DNA of 64,000 nt, from contig NZ_BBJF01000002.1 in the NCBI RefSeq assembly GCF_000739735.1, positions 1-64,000 on the forward strand. Direction: 5' to 3'. Source of the stretch: Paraburkholderia ginsengisoli NBRC 100965 (GTDB taxonomy: Bacteria > Pseudomonadota > Gammaproteobacteria > Burkholderiales > Burkholderiaceae). How positions within the stretch are numbered: the first letter of the stretch is position 1; the number at the start of each line of letters is the position of its first letter. The translations under genes and the position numbers were made by a program. Under the pieces are notes generated by a model. That model was not told where the DNA came from and did not search any database. It was given only the letters and a program-made list of their open reading frames with translations. Shown here one piece after another: positions 8,911 through 17,418 of the stretch.

Positions 8911-9459
8911 TTAAAGTGCGTCGAGCGTCTGCCGGAGCGCGGCCGGGTCGATCTGGCCTAATTTTGTCGAGCGGACATTGCCTTTGGCGTCGATGACGAC
9001 CGTGAACGGCAGCCCGCCCGCGTTATTGCCGAACGCGCGCGCGAGGTCGGCGCCGCCGAAGCCAGTCACGTAGATTGGGTACGCGACTTTGACCTTCTGC
9101 AGGAAGGTCTGGATGTTTTTCTCCGAATCGACGCCAAGTCCGACGAACTGGATGCCTTTCTTCGCATATTCGCGCTGAAGCTGCGACAGGGCCGGCATTT
9201 CCTCGACACACGGGCCGCACCACGACGCCCAGAAGTTGACGACGATGGGATGACCTTTATGCAAACTTAGCGACTGCGGCTTGCCGTCGACGCCGGTGAC
9301 CGGCGCAGCCCACAGTTGCTCGACCGCGCTCGTCGGCGAACCGTTCTGCGCGGCCTGGGCGACTTCGCCACCGCTATTGAGCCAGTGATTGGCCAGCACG
9401 CCGCCGCCCGCAGCAACGACGGCGACGAGCGCCGCCGCCAGAATCCGTCTCATGTTCAT
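8911..9459 (-). CDS. TlpA/ResA-family thiol:disulfide oxidoreductase
   Basis: A membrane-anchored periplasmic thioredoxin of 182 residues. A single N-terminal hydrophobic segment (about residues 5-22) is followed by a thioredoxin fold with the active site WASWCGPC, cysteines at 81 and 84. Proteins of this type keep periplasmic cysteines reduced, often for cytochrome c maturation. It starts 11 bases after the stop of the upstream hypothetical gene, so those two are probably one transcript. The specific partner is not evident here. Confidence 0.9.
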   Translation of the reverse strand: MNMRRILAAALVAVVAAGGGVLANHWLNSGGEVAQAAQNGSPTSAVEQLWAAPVTGVDGKPQSLSLHKGHPIVVNFWASWCGPCVEEMPALSQLQREYAKKGIQFVGLGVDSEKNIQTFLQKVKVAYPIYVTGFGGADLARAFGNNAGGLPFTVVIDAKGNVRSTKLGQIDPAALRQTLDAL

Positions 9460-9470
9460 GCCTGATCTGT

Positions 9471-10124
9471 CTAATTAGTGGAAGGGGTGGCTTCGCTGCT
9501 GTCGACCAGCGCCTGGACCGCCGGCAGATTCGCCCGCGCCGTGCGGCCGCGCGCGTCGGCTTTGACCGCGCCACGCAGGTCGTCCGTTTCGTACAGCGCG
9601 ACGTGGATGCCGACCGGTTCCGCGTCGCGCGCTTCGTTCGTGGGACGCCACAGGAAGCTCAGCGTCTCCACGTAACCGCGACCCGCGAAGTGCCGCGTCT
9701 CCGACACGTCGTATTGAATGTTGGCGTTCAGAAAGTAGATCGCGACTTCTTTAGGGTTGTCGCAGAACACCTGCAGATGCACGTCGGAGTGTTCGCCGGC
9801 CGTGCCGCCCAGCACGGCGCCGGTCAGATAGGGATTGAACGGCGCGAGCCGCTCCATCCAGTCCAACGCGATATGGCGCAGCCGCCTGAGCAGCGCGGGC
9901 TGGCTTTCGCCCTGGAACAGCGCCTGGTATTCGCGGATTTCTTCTTCAATCTGGTCGTTATCCGGCAGCCATTCGCCGGCAACACGGCTCTCGCCGACGA
10001 CTTGCCGCGCCGCCTTGCGCTTGGCCGTGGCGTAGTCCAGACCGTCTTCGGCGATCAGGCGCGCAGCCGCGATGGCGATTTCCTCGCGCACGCGCTGCGG
10101 ATCGAAATGTGATTTGCGAACCAT
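9471..10124 (-). CDS. Conserved hypothetical protein beside mpl, possible degenerate nucleotidyltransferase
   Basis: A protein of 217 residues with a charged helical N-terminus (VREEIAIAAARLIAEDGL, AKRKAARQV). The central segment TGAVLGGTAGEHSDVHLQVF at residues 101-120 resembles the nucleotidyltransferase core (GG/GS followed by D-h-D), but the second acidic residue is His116, so catalysis is doubtful. Homologues are often mislabelled as a muramate ligase because they neighbour mpl, yet there is no Mur ligase motif. It is transcribed divergently from mpl and upstream of tlpA. Function unknown; the fold assignment is inference from a single motif. Confidence 0.75.
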   Translation of the reverse strand: MVRKSHFDPQRVREEIAIAAARLIAEDGLDYATAKRKAARQVVGESRVAGEWLPDNDQIEEEIREYQALFQGESQPALLRRLRHIALDWMERLAPFNPYLTGAVLGGTAGEHSDVHLQVFCDNPKEVAIYFLNANIQYDVSETRHFAGRGYVETLSFLWRPTNEARDAEPVGIHVALYETDDLRGAVKADARGRTARANLPAVQALVDSSEATPSTN

Positions 10125-10233
10125 CCGTGAATCATACTAGAGATTGCTGACAGCCCTTGTCAGGCGGGCCGCACCGGGCGACCGGCGGGCGCGGCGCGGG
10201 CGAGCGTTCGTGGGGCGCGCGGTAGCTGTCGGT

Positions 10234-10239
10234 TACAAT
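10234..10239 (+). promoter_or_regulatory. Probable -10 element of mpl
   Basis: TACAAT lies 84 bases upstream of the mpl start in the divergent gap. No good -35 hexamer is seen at the matching distance. Confidence 0.4.
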
Positions 10240-10322
10240 AGCGTCCTTTGCAGACGGTCGTTCCGGCCGCTTTGCAGCACCCCCATTCCTCGCAAAAAAC
10301 GCCAGCGCGGCACGACAGGCTT

Positions 10323-11717
10323 ATGCACATCCACATCCTCGGTATCTGCGGCACGTTCATGGGCGGTCTCGCGGTGCTCGCGCGCGGCGCGGGCCACACC
10401 GTGACGGGCTGCGACGCCGGCGTCTATCCGCCGATGAGCACGCAGCTCGAGGCGCAAGGCATCCGTCTGATCGAGGGTTACGACGCGGACCAGCTGAACG
10501 GCCTGAACGCGGATCTGTTCGTGATCGGCAACGTGGTCTCGCGCGGCAACCCGCTGATGGAAGCGATTCTCGACCGCGGCCTGCCCTACGTTTCCGGCCC
10601 GCAGTGGCTCGGCGAGCATGTGCTGAACGGCAAGTGGGTGCTGGCGGTGGCCGGCACGCACGGCAAGACCACCACCAGTTCCATGCTGACGTGGCTGCTC
10701 GAAGACGCCGGGCTCAATCCGGGCTTTCTGATCGGCGGCGTGCCGCTCAACTTCGGCGTGTCCGCACGGCTCACGGATTCGAGCTTCTTCGTGATCGAAG
10801 CCGACGAATACGACACGGCCTTCTTCGACAAGCGCTCGAAGTTCGTCCACTACCGGCCGAAGACTGCGGTCCTGAACAACCTCGAATTCGATCACGCCGA
10901 CATCTTCCCGGATCTCGCCGCGATCGAAACCCAGTTCCATCATCTGATCCGCACGGTGCCGGGCATCGGCCGGGTGGTGACGAACGGGCGCGAAGACGCG
11001 CTGGAGCGCGTGCTGACGCGCGGCTGCTGGAGCCAGGTCGAGCGCTTCGGCGTGCAAGGCGGCTGGCAAACCCTGCCCGCCGAAGACGGCGTGCCGGTCG
11101 ACCAGCGTTTCGCCGTGTATCACAACAGCGAACGCGTCGGCGTGGTCGAGTGGCAGGTGCAGGGCGAGCACAACCGGATGAACGCGCTGGCCGCGATCGC
11201 CGCCGCGCGCAGTGTCGGTGTGCCGCCGGCGCAAGCCGCGAAGTCGCTCACGAGCTTTCGCAACGTGAAGCGGCGCATGGAAGTGCGCGGCAGCGTCGAC
11301 GGCGTGACCGTCTACGACGACTTCGCGCATCACCCCACCGCGATCGACACCACCGTGGCCGGGCTGCGCGCGCGCGTCGGCCGCGACAACACGCGCATTC
11401 TCGCGGTGCTGGAGCCGCGTTCGAACACGATGAAGCTGGGCGTGATGAAAGCGCAGTTGCCCGCCAGCCTCGCCGACGCCGACCTCGTGTTCGGCTACGG
11501 CGCGCCGAATGGCCGCGACGCGCTCGGCTGGAATCTCGGCGAGGCGCTTGCTCCGCTCGGCGGCAAGGCGCAAGCGTTCGACAATCTCGACGCGCTGGTC
11601 AAAGCGGTGGTCCACGCGACGCGCCCCGGCGACCAGATTCTGGTGATGAGCAACGGCGGCTTCGGCGGCGTGCATCAGAAGCTGCTCGACGCACTTTCCG
11701 CGCGAGGCGCGTCGTGA
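10323..11717 (+). CDS. mpl: UDP-N-acetylmuramate:L-alanyl-gamma-D-glutamyl-meso-diaminopimelate ligase
   Basis: Mpl joins recycled murein tripeptide directly to UDP-MurNAc, a cytosolic peptidoglycan recycling step. The 464-residue protein shows the Mur ligase P-loop GTHGKTTTSSML, the N-terminal dinucleotide-like GICGTFMGG, and DDFAHHPTAI in the central/C-terminal region. The start at ATG 10323 gives the family N-terminus MHIHILGICGTFMGG. Its stop overlaps the GTG start of the next gene by four bases (GTGA), indicating translational coupling. Confidence 0.96.
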   Translation: MHIHILGICGTFMGGLAVLARGAGHTVTGCDAGVYPPMSTQLEAQGIRLIEGYDADQLNGLNADLFVIGNVVSRGNPLMEAILDRGLPYVSGPQWLGEHVLNGKWVLAVAGTHGKTTTSSMLTWLLEDAGLNPGFLIGGVPLNFGVSARLTDSSFFVIEADEYDTAFFDKRSKFVHYRPKTAVLNNLEFDHADIFPDLAAIETQFHHLIRTVPGIGRVVTNGREDALERVLTRGCWSQVERFGVQGGWQTLPAEDGVPVDQRFAVYHNSERVGVVEWQVQGEHNRMNALAAIAAARSVGVPPAQAAKSLTSFRNVKRRMEVRGSVDGVTVYDDFAHHPTAIDTTVAGLRARVGRDNTRILAVLEPRSNTMKLGVMKAQLPASLADADLVFGYGAPNGRDALGWNLGEALAPLGGKAQAFDNLDALVKAVVHATRPGDQILVMSNGGFGGVHQKLLDALSARGAS

Positions 11718-12325
11718 TTCTCTATCTGCACGGTTTCCGCTCGTCGCCGAATTCGTTCAAGGCGCGCGTGCTGGCGGCGCGGCTGGTCGAGCTGGGTCGC
11801 GCCGACGAATGGTGCTGCCCGATGTTGCCGGTTTCGCCGTTCGAGACGGTGGCGCTCGCGGAGTCGCTGGTGGCGGCTGCCAAAGCGAAGGGCGAGAAAA
11901 ACGTCACGGTGATCGGCAGTTCGCTGGGCGGCTATTTCGCCACGCATCTGGCCGAGAAGCACGGCTGGCCGGCCGTGCTGCTGAACCCGGCGGTCGTGCC
12001 GCAGCGCGACCTGAGCGCCTATCTCGGCGAACAGCCGCTGTGGCACGGCGGCGGGAGTATCGTCGTCGAGCCGCATCATCTGGACGAGCTGCGCGCGCTC
12101 GGTGTCGCGTCGATCACGCGGCCCGAACGCTATTATCTGGTGGCCGCCACCGGCGACGAAGTGCTCGACTACCGCGAAATGCTCGCGCACTATCCCGGCG
12201 CACGCACTACGCTGATCGAAGGGAGCGACCACGCGATCAGCGAGTTCGCGCAATACGTCGACGACGTGCTGGCCTTTTGCGACGCCGAAGACGTCGAGCC
12301 GCCGGCGCCGCGCGAAGCGGCTTGA
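11714..12325 (+). CDS. YqiA/YcfP-family alpha/beta-hydrolase (esterase)
   Basis: A predicted serine esterase of 203 residues. It starts at GTG 11714, overlapping the mpl stop, and begins ILYLHGFRSSP as family members do. The nucleophile elbow GSSLGGYFA, the acidic residue in ATGDEVLDY and the catalytic His in EGSDHAISEF give a complete triad. E. coli YqiA hydrolyses short acyl esters and CoA thioesters in vitro; the natural substrate here is unknown. Coupling to mpl suggests only shared expression. Confidence 0.85.
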   Translation: MILYLHGFRSSPNSFKARVLAARLVELGRADEWCCPMLPVSPFETVALAESLVAAAKAKGEKNVTVIGSSLGGYFATHLAEKHGWPAVLLNPAVVPQRDLSAYLGEQPLWHGGGSIVVEPHHLDELRALGVASITRPERYYLVAATGDEVLDYREMLAHYPGARTTLIEGSDHAISEFAQYVDDVLAFCDAEDVEPPAPREAA

Positions 12326-12533
12326 GGTGCCCAGGCGCGGCCGCAGACCCACGATCCGGCGGTGAGCCGCTGCCGATCAGATTGAATCAGATACAACCCG
12401 CCGGCGCGCGTATCCGTACGTCAAGCGCTGCGGATCCACTACCACGAACACGTTGCCGCGCCGCGCACGCAGTGACCGATCGCTGAACCAGATCGGGCGC
12501 GCCGGCAGATGCAAGTCAGAACGAGAGTATTGA

Positions 12534-14660
12534 GTGAACGTTTTCTTCGAGGAATCGGGCAGTTTCAAGGCGGGCAGCGTGCTGTCGCGCCAGGGCGACG
12601 CGTTTCAGGTCGAGTTGCCGGGCGGCCGGCGCGCGAAGGTGCGCGCGAAAGACGTGCTGATCGAATTCGACAAGCCGAGCGCGGCCGAACTGATGCAGCA
12701 GGCCGATGCGGCCGCGCAGGACATCGACCTGGACTTTTTGTGGGAATGCGCGCCTGACGACGAATTCCCGTTCGCCACGCTGGGCGCCGAATACTTCGGC
12801 GAAGGCTTCGGTTCGATCGAGCGTGCCGCGCTGGTGCTGCGCATGCACGGCGCGCCGGTGTATTTCCGCCGCAAGGGCCGCGGCATGTACCAGCGCGCGC
12901 CGCAGGAACAACTGAAGATGGCGCTCGCCGGTCTCGAGCGCAAGCGTCAGCAGGCGCTGGTGCAGCAGGGCTACGAGGAAGAACTGAAGGCCGGCCGGCT
13001 GCCGGAAGCCTTCGTCGGCAAGACCGCGCTGATGCTGGTCACCAAGCCCGACAAGAACACGATCGAATACAAGGCGCTCGAAAACGCCGCCGCCGCGCGC
13101 GGCATTTCGCAGGCGCGCCTGATGCTCGAATGCGGCGCGATCCCGTCGGCGCGCGCGTTGCACGAGGCGAAGTTCCTGTCCGAGTTCTTCCCGCACGGCA
13201 CGGGCTTTCCGCCCGTCACGGTCGGCAGCTTGCCGGACGATCTGCCGGAAGCCAACGTCGAGGCGTTCTCGATCGACGACATCACCACCACCGAAATCGA
13301 CGACGCGTTCTCGGTCGAGCATCTGGCCGACGGCCGCGTGCGAATCGGCGTGCACATCGCCGCCCCGGCGCTCGGCATCCAGCGCGGCGACGAGGTGGAC
13401 GCGATCGCGCGCACGCGTTTGTCGACCGTCTACATGCCGGGCGACAAGATCACGATGCTGCCCGATAGCGTGGTCGAAGCGTTCACGCTGGCCGAAGGCG
13501 GGTTGCGGCCGGCGCTGTCGCTGTATGTGATTGTCAATCGCGAGACGCAGGAGATCGTCGCGAGCGAAACGCGCGCCGAGCGCGTGTTCGTGAAGAACAA
13601 TCTGCGTCACAACACGCTCGACGAGCTCGTCACCGAAGAGGCGCTCGCCGCCGGCACCGGCGACTATCCGCACAAGGAAGACATCGCCGTGCTGTGGCCG
13701 TTCGCGCAGGCGCTGTTCGAAAAGCGCCAGACCGCGCGCGCCGGCTACGGTCTGCGCCGCGAAGTGCAGCGCAATACCGACTTCAACTTCTACGTGGAAG
13801 GCGAGCACATCACGATCACGCCGCGCCGGCGCGGTTCGCCGCTCGACACGATCGTCGCCGAGCTGGCGATTCTCGCGAACTCGTCGTGGGGCGCATTCCT
13901 GCACGACCACGGCGTGCCGGGCATTTACCGCACGCAGCGCGCGTTCGGCGCGCCGACCGGCCCGAAGCGTACGCGCATGCAGACCAACGCCGCGCCGCAC
14001 GAAGGCCTCGGCGTCACGCAATACGCGTGGAGCACGTCACCGCTGCGCCGCTACGTCGACCTCGTGAACCAGTGGCAACTGATCGCGTGCGTGCAGCACG
14101 GCGTGACCGCGAAGCTGGCCGCGCCGTTCAAGCCGAAGGACGCCGATCTGTTCGCCGTCGTGCAAGGCTTCGACGACACCTACACCGCGTACGCCGATCA
14201 TCAGCGCCGCATGGAGTACTTCTGGTGTCTGCGCTGGCTGAAGCAGGAGAACCGCAAGCAGGTGGTGGCGTCGGTGGTGAAGGGCGATCTGGTGCGTCTC
14301 GAAGAGATTCCGCTGCTGCTGCATGTGCCGGGTCTCGGCGTGCATGCACGCGGCACGCGTTTGCAGATGGAAGTGATGTCGCTCGACGAGCTGACCGTCG
14401 AAGCGTCCGTGCGTCTGTTGCACGTGCTCGACGCGCCGACCGTGACGAGTGGCAGCGAAGCTGAAGAAGCGGACGAGGGCGACGAAGGCGATGAGGAACT
14501 CATCGACGCGGCCGACGACAGCGCCGAAGGCGAAGCCGAGGCGCAGGCCGAAGCCCTGGACGGCGACGCCGCGGCAGCCGACGCCGCTGCCGGGAACAGC
14601 ACCGACGTCAGCGCGAGCGACGCCGCCGCCGACCACCACATTGCGGAGCCGGGACGATGA
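12534..14660 (+). CDS. RNB-domain exoribonuclease (RNase II/R family)
   Basis: A processive 3'-5' exoribonuclease relative of 708 residues, starting at GTG 12534. The RNB catalytic domain is marked by the acidic cluster at 247-258 and the motif SPLRRYVDLVNQ. Compared with E. coli RNase II (Asp201, 207, 209, 210) the matching residues are Asp248, Glu254, Asp256 and Asp257, so one metal ligand is Glu. The last 70 residues are an acidic, Ala-rich low-complexity tail. The stop overlaps the aroE start by four bases. It is either RNase II-like or a lineage-specific RNB enzyme; activity is likely but the Glu change needs testing. Confidence 0.85.
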   Translation: MNVFFEESGSFKAGSVLSRQGDAFQVELPGGRRAKVRAKDVLIEFDKPSAAELMQQADAAAQDIDLDFLWECAPDDEFPFATLGAEYFGEGFGSIERAALVLRMHGAPVYFRRKGRGMYQRAPQEQLKMALAGLERKRQQALVQQGYEEELKAGRLPEAFVGKTALMLVTKPDKNTIEYKALENAAAARGISQARLMLECGAIPSARALHEAKFLSEFFPHGTGFPPVTVGSLPDDLPEANVEAFSIDDITTTEIDDAFSVEHLADGRVRIGVHIAAPALGIQRGDEVDAIARTRLSTVYMPGDKITMLPDSVVEAFTLAEGGLRPALSLYVIVNRETQEIVASETRAERVFVKNNLRHNTLDELVTEEALAAGTGDYPHKEDIAVLWPFAQALFEKRQTARAGYGLRREVQRNTDFNFYVEGEHITITPRRRGSPLDTIVAELAILANSSWGAFLHDHGVPGIYRTQRAFGAPTGPKRTRMQTNAAPHEGLGVTQYAWSTSPLRRYVDLVNQWQLIACVQHGVTAKLAAPFKPKDADLFAVVQGFDDTYTAYADHQRRMEYFWCLRWLKQENRKQVVASVVKGDLVRLEEIPLLLHVPGLGVHARGTRLQMEVMSLDELTVEASVRLLHVLDAPTVTSGSEAEEADEGDEGDEELIDAADDSAEGEAEAQAEALDGDAAAADAAAGNSTDVSASDAAADHHIAEPGR

Positions 14661-15520
14661 GCAGCAATCCCACACGCGACCGCTATGCGGTCATCGGCAA
14701 CCCGGTCGGGCATAGCAAGTCGCCCTTCATTCATGGCCGGTTCGCCGCGCAAACCGGCGAACCGGTGGAATACGGCGCGCTGCTCGCGCCGGTCGACGCG
14801 TTCGTGCCGCACGTGCGCGCGTTCATCGACGCGGGCGGACGCGGGATGAACGTGACCGTGCCGTTCAAGCTCGACGCGCATGCGTTCGCCACCACGTTGT
14901 CGCCGCGTGCGGCGGCGGCCGGCGCGGTGAACACGTTGCGCTTCGACGCGAACGGCATCTATGGCGACAACACGGATGGCTTCGGTCTGGTGCGCGACAT
15001 CGAGGTGAATCTCGGCGTGTCGCTGAAGGGCGCGCGCATCCTGTTGCTCGGCGCGGGTGGCGCCGCGCGCGGTGTGGTGCTGCCGATGCTGGAGCGCGCG
15101 CCGTATTCGCTGACCATCGTCAATCGCACGGCGGCGAAGGCCGAAGCGCTGGTCGACCAGTTCGCGCAGGCCGCACGCGACGCCGCGTGCCGTCTGAGCG
15201 GCGGCAGCGCACGCGCGATCGAAGCGGGCCAGTACGACGTGATCGTCAACGCGACGGCGGGCAGCCTCGACGCGTCGTTGCCCGAGTGCGACGACCGCGC
15301 GTTCGGCAACGGCACGCTCGCGTACGACATGATGTACGGCGCGCATCCGACGGTCTTCATGGAACACGCGCACAAGCTGGGCGCGCGCGGCGCCGACGGT
15401 CTCGGCATGCTGGTCGAGCAGGCCGCCGAATCGTTTTACGTGTGGCGCGGCGTGCGGCCCGATGGCGCGCCGGTGCTCGCCGAACTGCGTGCGCTGTTGA
15501 CGGCGCCGTCGCACGCGTAG
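14657..15520 (+). CDS. aroE: Shikimate dehydrogenase
   Basis: AroE reduces 3-dehydroshikimate to shikimate with NADPH. The 287 residues show the substrate-binding start [17 protein letters not shown], the catalytic-lysine segment MNVTVPFK, the DNTDGFG motif and the nucleotide-binding [13 protein letters not shown]. The start ATG overlaps the stop of the exoribonuclease gene (ATGA), so the two are translationally coupled. mtgA follows after 49 bases on the same strand. Confidence 0.97.
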   Translation: MSSNPTRDRYAVIGNPVGHSKSPFIHGRFAAQTGEPVEYGALLAPVDAFVPHVRAFIDAGGRGMNVTVPFKLDAHAFATTLSPRAAAAGAVNTLRFDANGIYGDNTDGFGLVRDIEVNLGVSLKGARILLLGAGGAARGVVLPMLERAPYSLTIVNRTAAKAEALVDQFAQAARDAACRLSGGSARAIEAGQYDVIVNATAGSLDASLPECDDRAFGNGTLAYDMMYGAHPTVFMEHAHKLGARGADGLGMLVEQAAESFYVWRGVRPDGAPVLAELRALLTAPSHA

Positions 15521-15569
15521 CGGCCCGGTGCATCGCTCAGCGGATCACTCAACCGGGGACGGGACGTAC

Positions 15570-16292
15570 ATGACAACAACGCGGCGCGCAAGCCGGCCCA
15601 GTCCGGTGCGATGGATGGTCTACCTGGGCGCCGTGCTGGTCATCGCGTGGCTCGCGACGCAGGCGTTCTACTTCGCGCAGATCGCGATCTGGAATAGCGT
15701 GAATCCGCGTTCGACAGCGTTCATGCGCTCGGACGCGTGGCGTTTGTCACAGGATCGGCCGGATCTGTCGATCCAGCATACGTGGGTGCCGTACGAGCAG
15801 ATCTCGCGCAATCTGAAGCGCGCGATCATCGCGTCCGAAGACGCGAACTTCGTCAACAACAACGGCTACGAAACCGACGCGATCCTGCAAGCGTGGGAGC
15901 GCAACAAGGCGAAGGGCAAGATCGTGCGCGGCGGTTCGACGATCACCCAGCAGCTCGCGCGCAATCTGTTTCTGTCCCGTGAGAAGAGTTATATCCGCAA
16001 GGGCCAGGAGCTGATCATCACGTGGATGCTCGAAACCTTGATGGACAAGGAGCGCATCTTCGAGATCTATCTGAACTCCGTCGAGTGGGGCAACGACGTC
16101 TACGGCGCCGAGGCGGCCGCCCAGTACTACTTCAAGACTTCGGCGAGCAAGGTGAGCGCGGCACAGTCGGCGCGACTCGCCGTGATGCTGCCGCGTCCGA
16201 AATACTTCGACGAACACCGGGGCTCCGCCTATCTCACCCAGCGCGCACGCGTGATCGCGCGGCGCATGGGTGCGGCCGAATTGCCGGATTAA
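15570..16292 (+). CDS. mtgA: Monofunctional biosynthetic peptidoglycan transglycosylase
   Basis: MtgA polymerises lipid II glycan strands on the outer face of the inner membrane. The 240-residue protein has one N-terminal transmembrane helix (about residues 12-30) and a GT51 domain with the catalytic-Glu motif ASEDANF and the [15 protein letters not shown] motif. There is no transpeptidase domain, as expected for the monofunctional enzyme. The ATG at 15570 is preferred over an in-frame ATG at 15528 because the protein then begins at the usual short cytoplasmic tail. Confidence 0.95.
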   Translation: MTTTRRASRPSPVRWMVYLGAVLVIAWLATQAFYFAQIAIWNSVNPRSTAFMRSDAWRLSQDRPDLSIQHTWVPYEQISRNLKRAIIASEDANFVNNNGYETDAILQAWERNKAKGKIVRGGSTITQQLARNLFLSREKSYIRKGQELIITWMLETLMDKERIFEIYLNSVEWGNDVYGAEAAAQYYFKTSASKVSAAQSARLAVMLPRPKYFDEHRGSAYLTQRARVIARRMGAAELPD

Positions 16293-16347
16293 ACGTTTTG
16301 CACGCGCGGCGCAATCGCGTGCGTGCGTGGCCTCGCGGGAAATTCCG

Positions 16348-17268
16348 ATGGAACTGCGGCAGCTACGTTACTTCATCAGCGTGATCGAACACGGCAGCAT
16401 GGGCAAGGCGGCGCTCGAACTGGGCGTCGTCACGTCGGCGTTGAGCCAGCAGATCGGACGGCTCGAAAGCGAGCTGTCGACCCGTCTGCTGCAACGTACG
16501 TCGAGCGGCGTCGTGCCGACCGATGCCGGGCTCGCGTTCTGGCGCCAGGCGCAACTGGCGCTGCGCCATATCGACGACGCGGCGCTCGCCGCGCGCGACG
16601 CGCGTCTCTCGGGACACGTCAGCGTTGGATTGCCGCCGAGCACCACCGGCGTGCTCGGCCTGCCGTTCATGCGGGCGATGCGCGAACGCTATCCGGACAT
16701 TCGGCTGCGCATGGTGGAAAGCTTGTCCGGCTATCTGGCGTCGATGCTTGGCGCGCGCACCATCGACCTCGCCATCCTGTTTCAGGAAGCGCCCACGCAA
16801 CGCTGGAGCGTGATGCCGCTGCTCGACGAGCGGCTCTTCGTGATCGGTCCGCGCGACCTGCCCGGCATGCCGACGCAACGCGAAGTGCGGTTGTCGAAGC
16901 TCGGCAAGCTGCCGCTGATCCTGCCGAGCGGCTCGCACGGCTTGCGCGCGTTATTGACCACCGCGTTCAAACGCGCGAGGTACGAGCCGCATGTCGCCGC
17001 CGAGGCCGACGGCCTCGCGATGCTGATGGATGCGGTGCGCGGCGGGTTAGGCGCGACCATCCAGCCCGGCGCGGCGCTCGCCCGTTCGGAGAACGCGACG
17101 CTCGCCAGCAGCCGCATCGCGGATACGGATGCGGTGCGCGCGAATCTGCTGGTCAGCGTGTCCGACGACGAACTATCGCCGGCCGCGCTGGCGGCCCGCG
17201 TCGTGCTCGCGGACGTTGCGCGCACTTTGGTGAGCGAGGGCCGCTGGCCCGGTGCGAAGCTCAGATAA
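16348..17268 (+). CDS. tcuR: LysR-family regulator of the tricarballylate cluster (TcuR-like)
   Basis: A LysR-type transcription factor of 306 residues with an N-terminal winged helix-turn-helix (MELRQLRYFISVIEHGSMGKAA, residues 1-65) and a C-terminal periplasmic-binding-like effector domain. The ATG at 16348 begins exactly at the family N-terminus. It lies upstream of tcuA in the same direction, as tcuR does in Salmonella, so control of tcuABC in response to tricarballylate or a related tricarboxylate is the natural inference. The protein itself could equally be placed in the Nac/Cbl-like branch. Confidence 0.8.
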   Translation: MELRQLRYFISVIEHGSMGKAALELGVVTSALSQQIGRLESELSTRLLQRTSSGVVPTDAGLAFWRQAQLALRHIDDAALAARDARLSGHVSVGLPPSTTGVLGLPFMRAMRERYPDIRLRMVESLSGYLASMLGARTIDLAILFQEAPTQRWSVMPLLDERLFVIGPRDLPGMPTQREVRLSKLGKLPLILPSGSHGLRALLTTAFKRARYEPHVAAEADGLAMLMDAVRGGLGATIQPGAALARSENATLASSRIADTDAVRANLLVSVSDDELSPAALAARVVLADVARTLVSEGRWPGAKLR

Positions 17269-17313
17269 GCCGACCATTCACAAAAACTGAAGACCTCTAG
17301 CCCGTTTGCTGAT

Positions 17314-17329
17314 GGCGGCGATCGCCGCC
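17314..17329. promoter_or_regulatory. 16-bp perfect palindrome between the LysR gene and tcuA
   Basis: GGCGGCGATCGCCGCC is its own reverse complement and lies about 90 bases before tcuA. It may be an operator or a short hairpin; there is no T run after it. In a GC-rich genome a perfect 16-mer palindrome is unusual but not proof of function. Confidence 0.35.
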
Positions 17330-17350
17330 GCTGACTACAGTTCGCCTCGA

Positions 17351-17418
17351 CAGCAATTACGTTGCATGGATCGGAGACGCGCCAAAGCGCCAACTCCGAT
17401 CCACAGGAGGCAAGCTAG
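17351..17418 (+). ncRNA. Structured leader before tcuA (matches the araG leader)
   Basis: This 68-base segment ends at the tcuA start. Hairpin 1 is GCAA/TTGC with a five-base loop at 17353-17365. Hairpin 2 has a perfect 10-bp outer stem (17367-17376 with 17394-17403) and an inner GCGC/GCGC stem with loop CAAA at 17379-17390. AGGAGG at 17405-17410 follows directly. The same architecture, with a nearly identical first 19 bases and the same total length, stands before araG at 26679-26746. It is probably a cis-acting RNA element; the ligand or factor is unknown. Confidence 0.55.

Noticed and set aside
17351..17418. Known riboswitch classes (SAM-II, guanidine-II, THF-II, preQ1) for the tcuA/araG leaders
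   Set aside because: The characteristic loops and pseudoknots of these classes are not visible; the resemblance is only two hairpins before a ribosome binding site.
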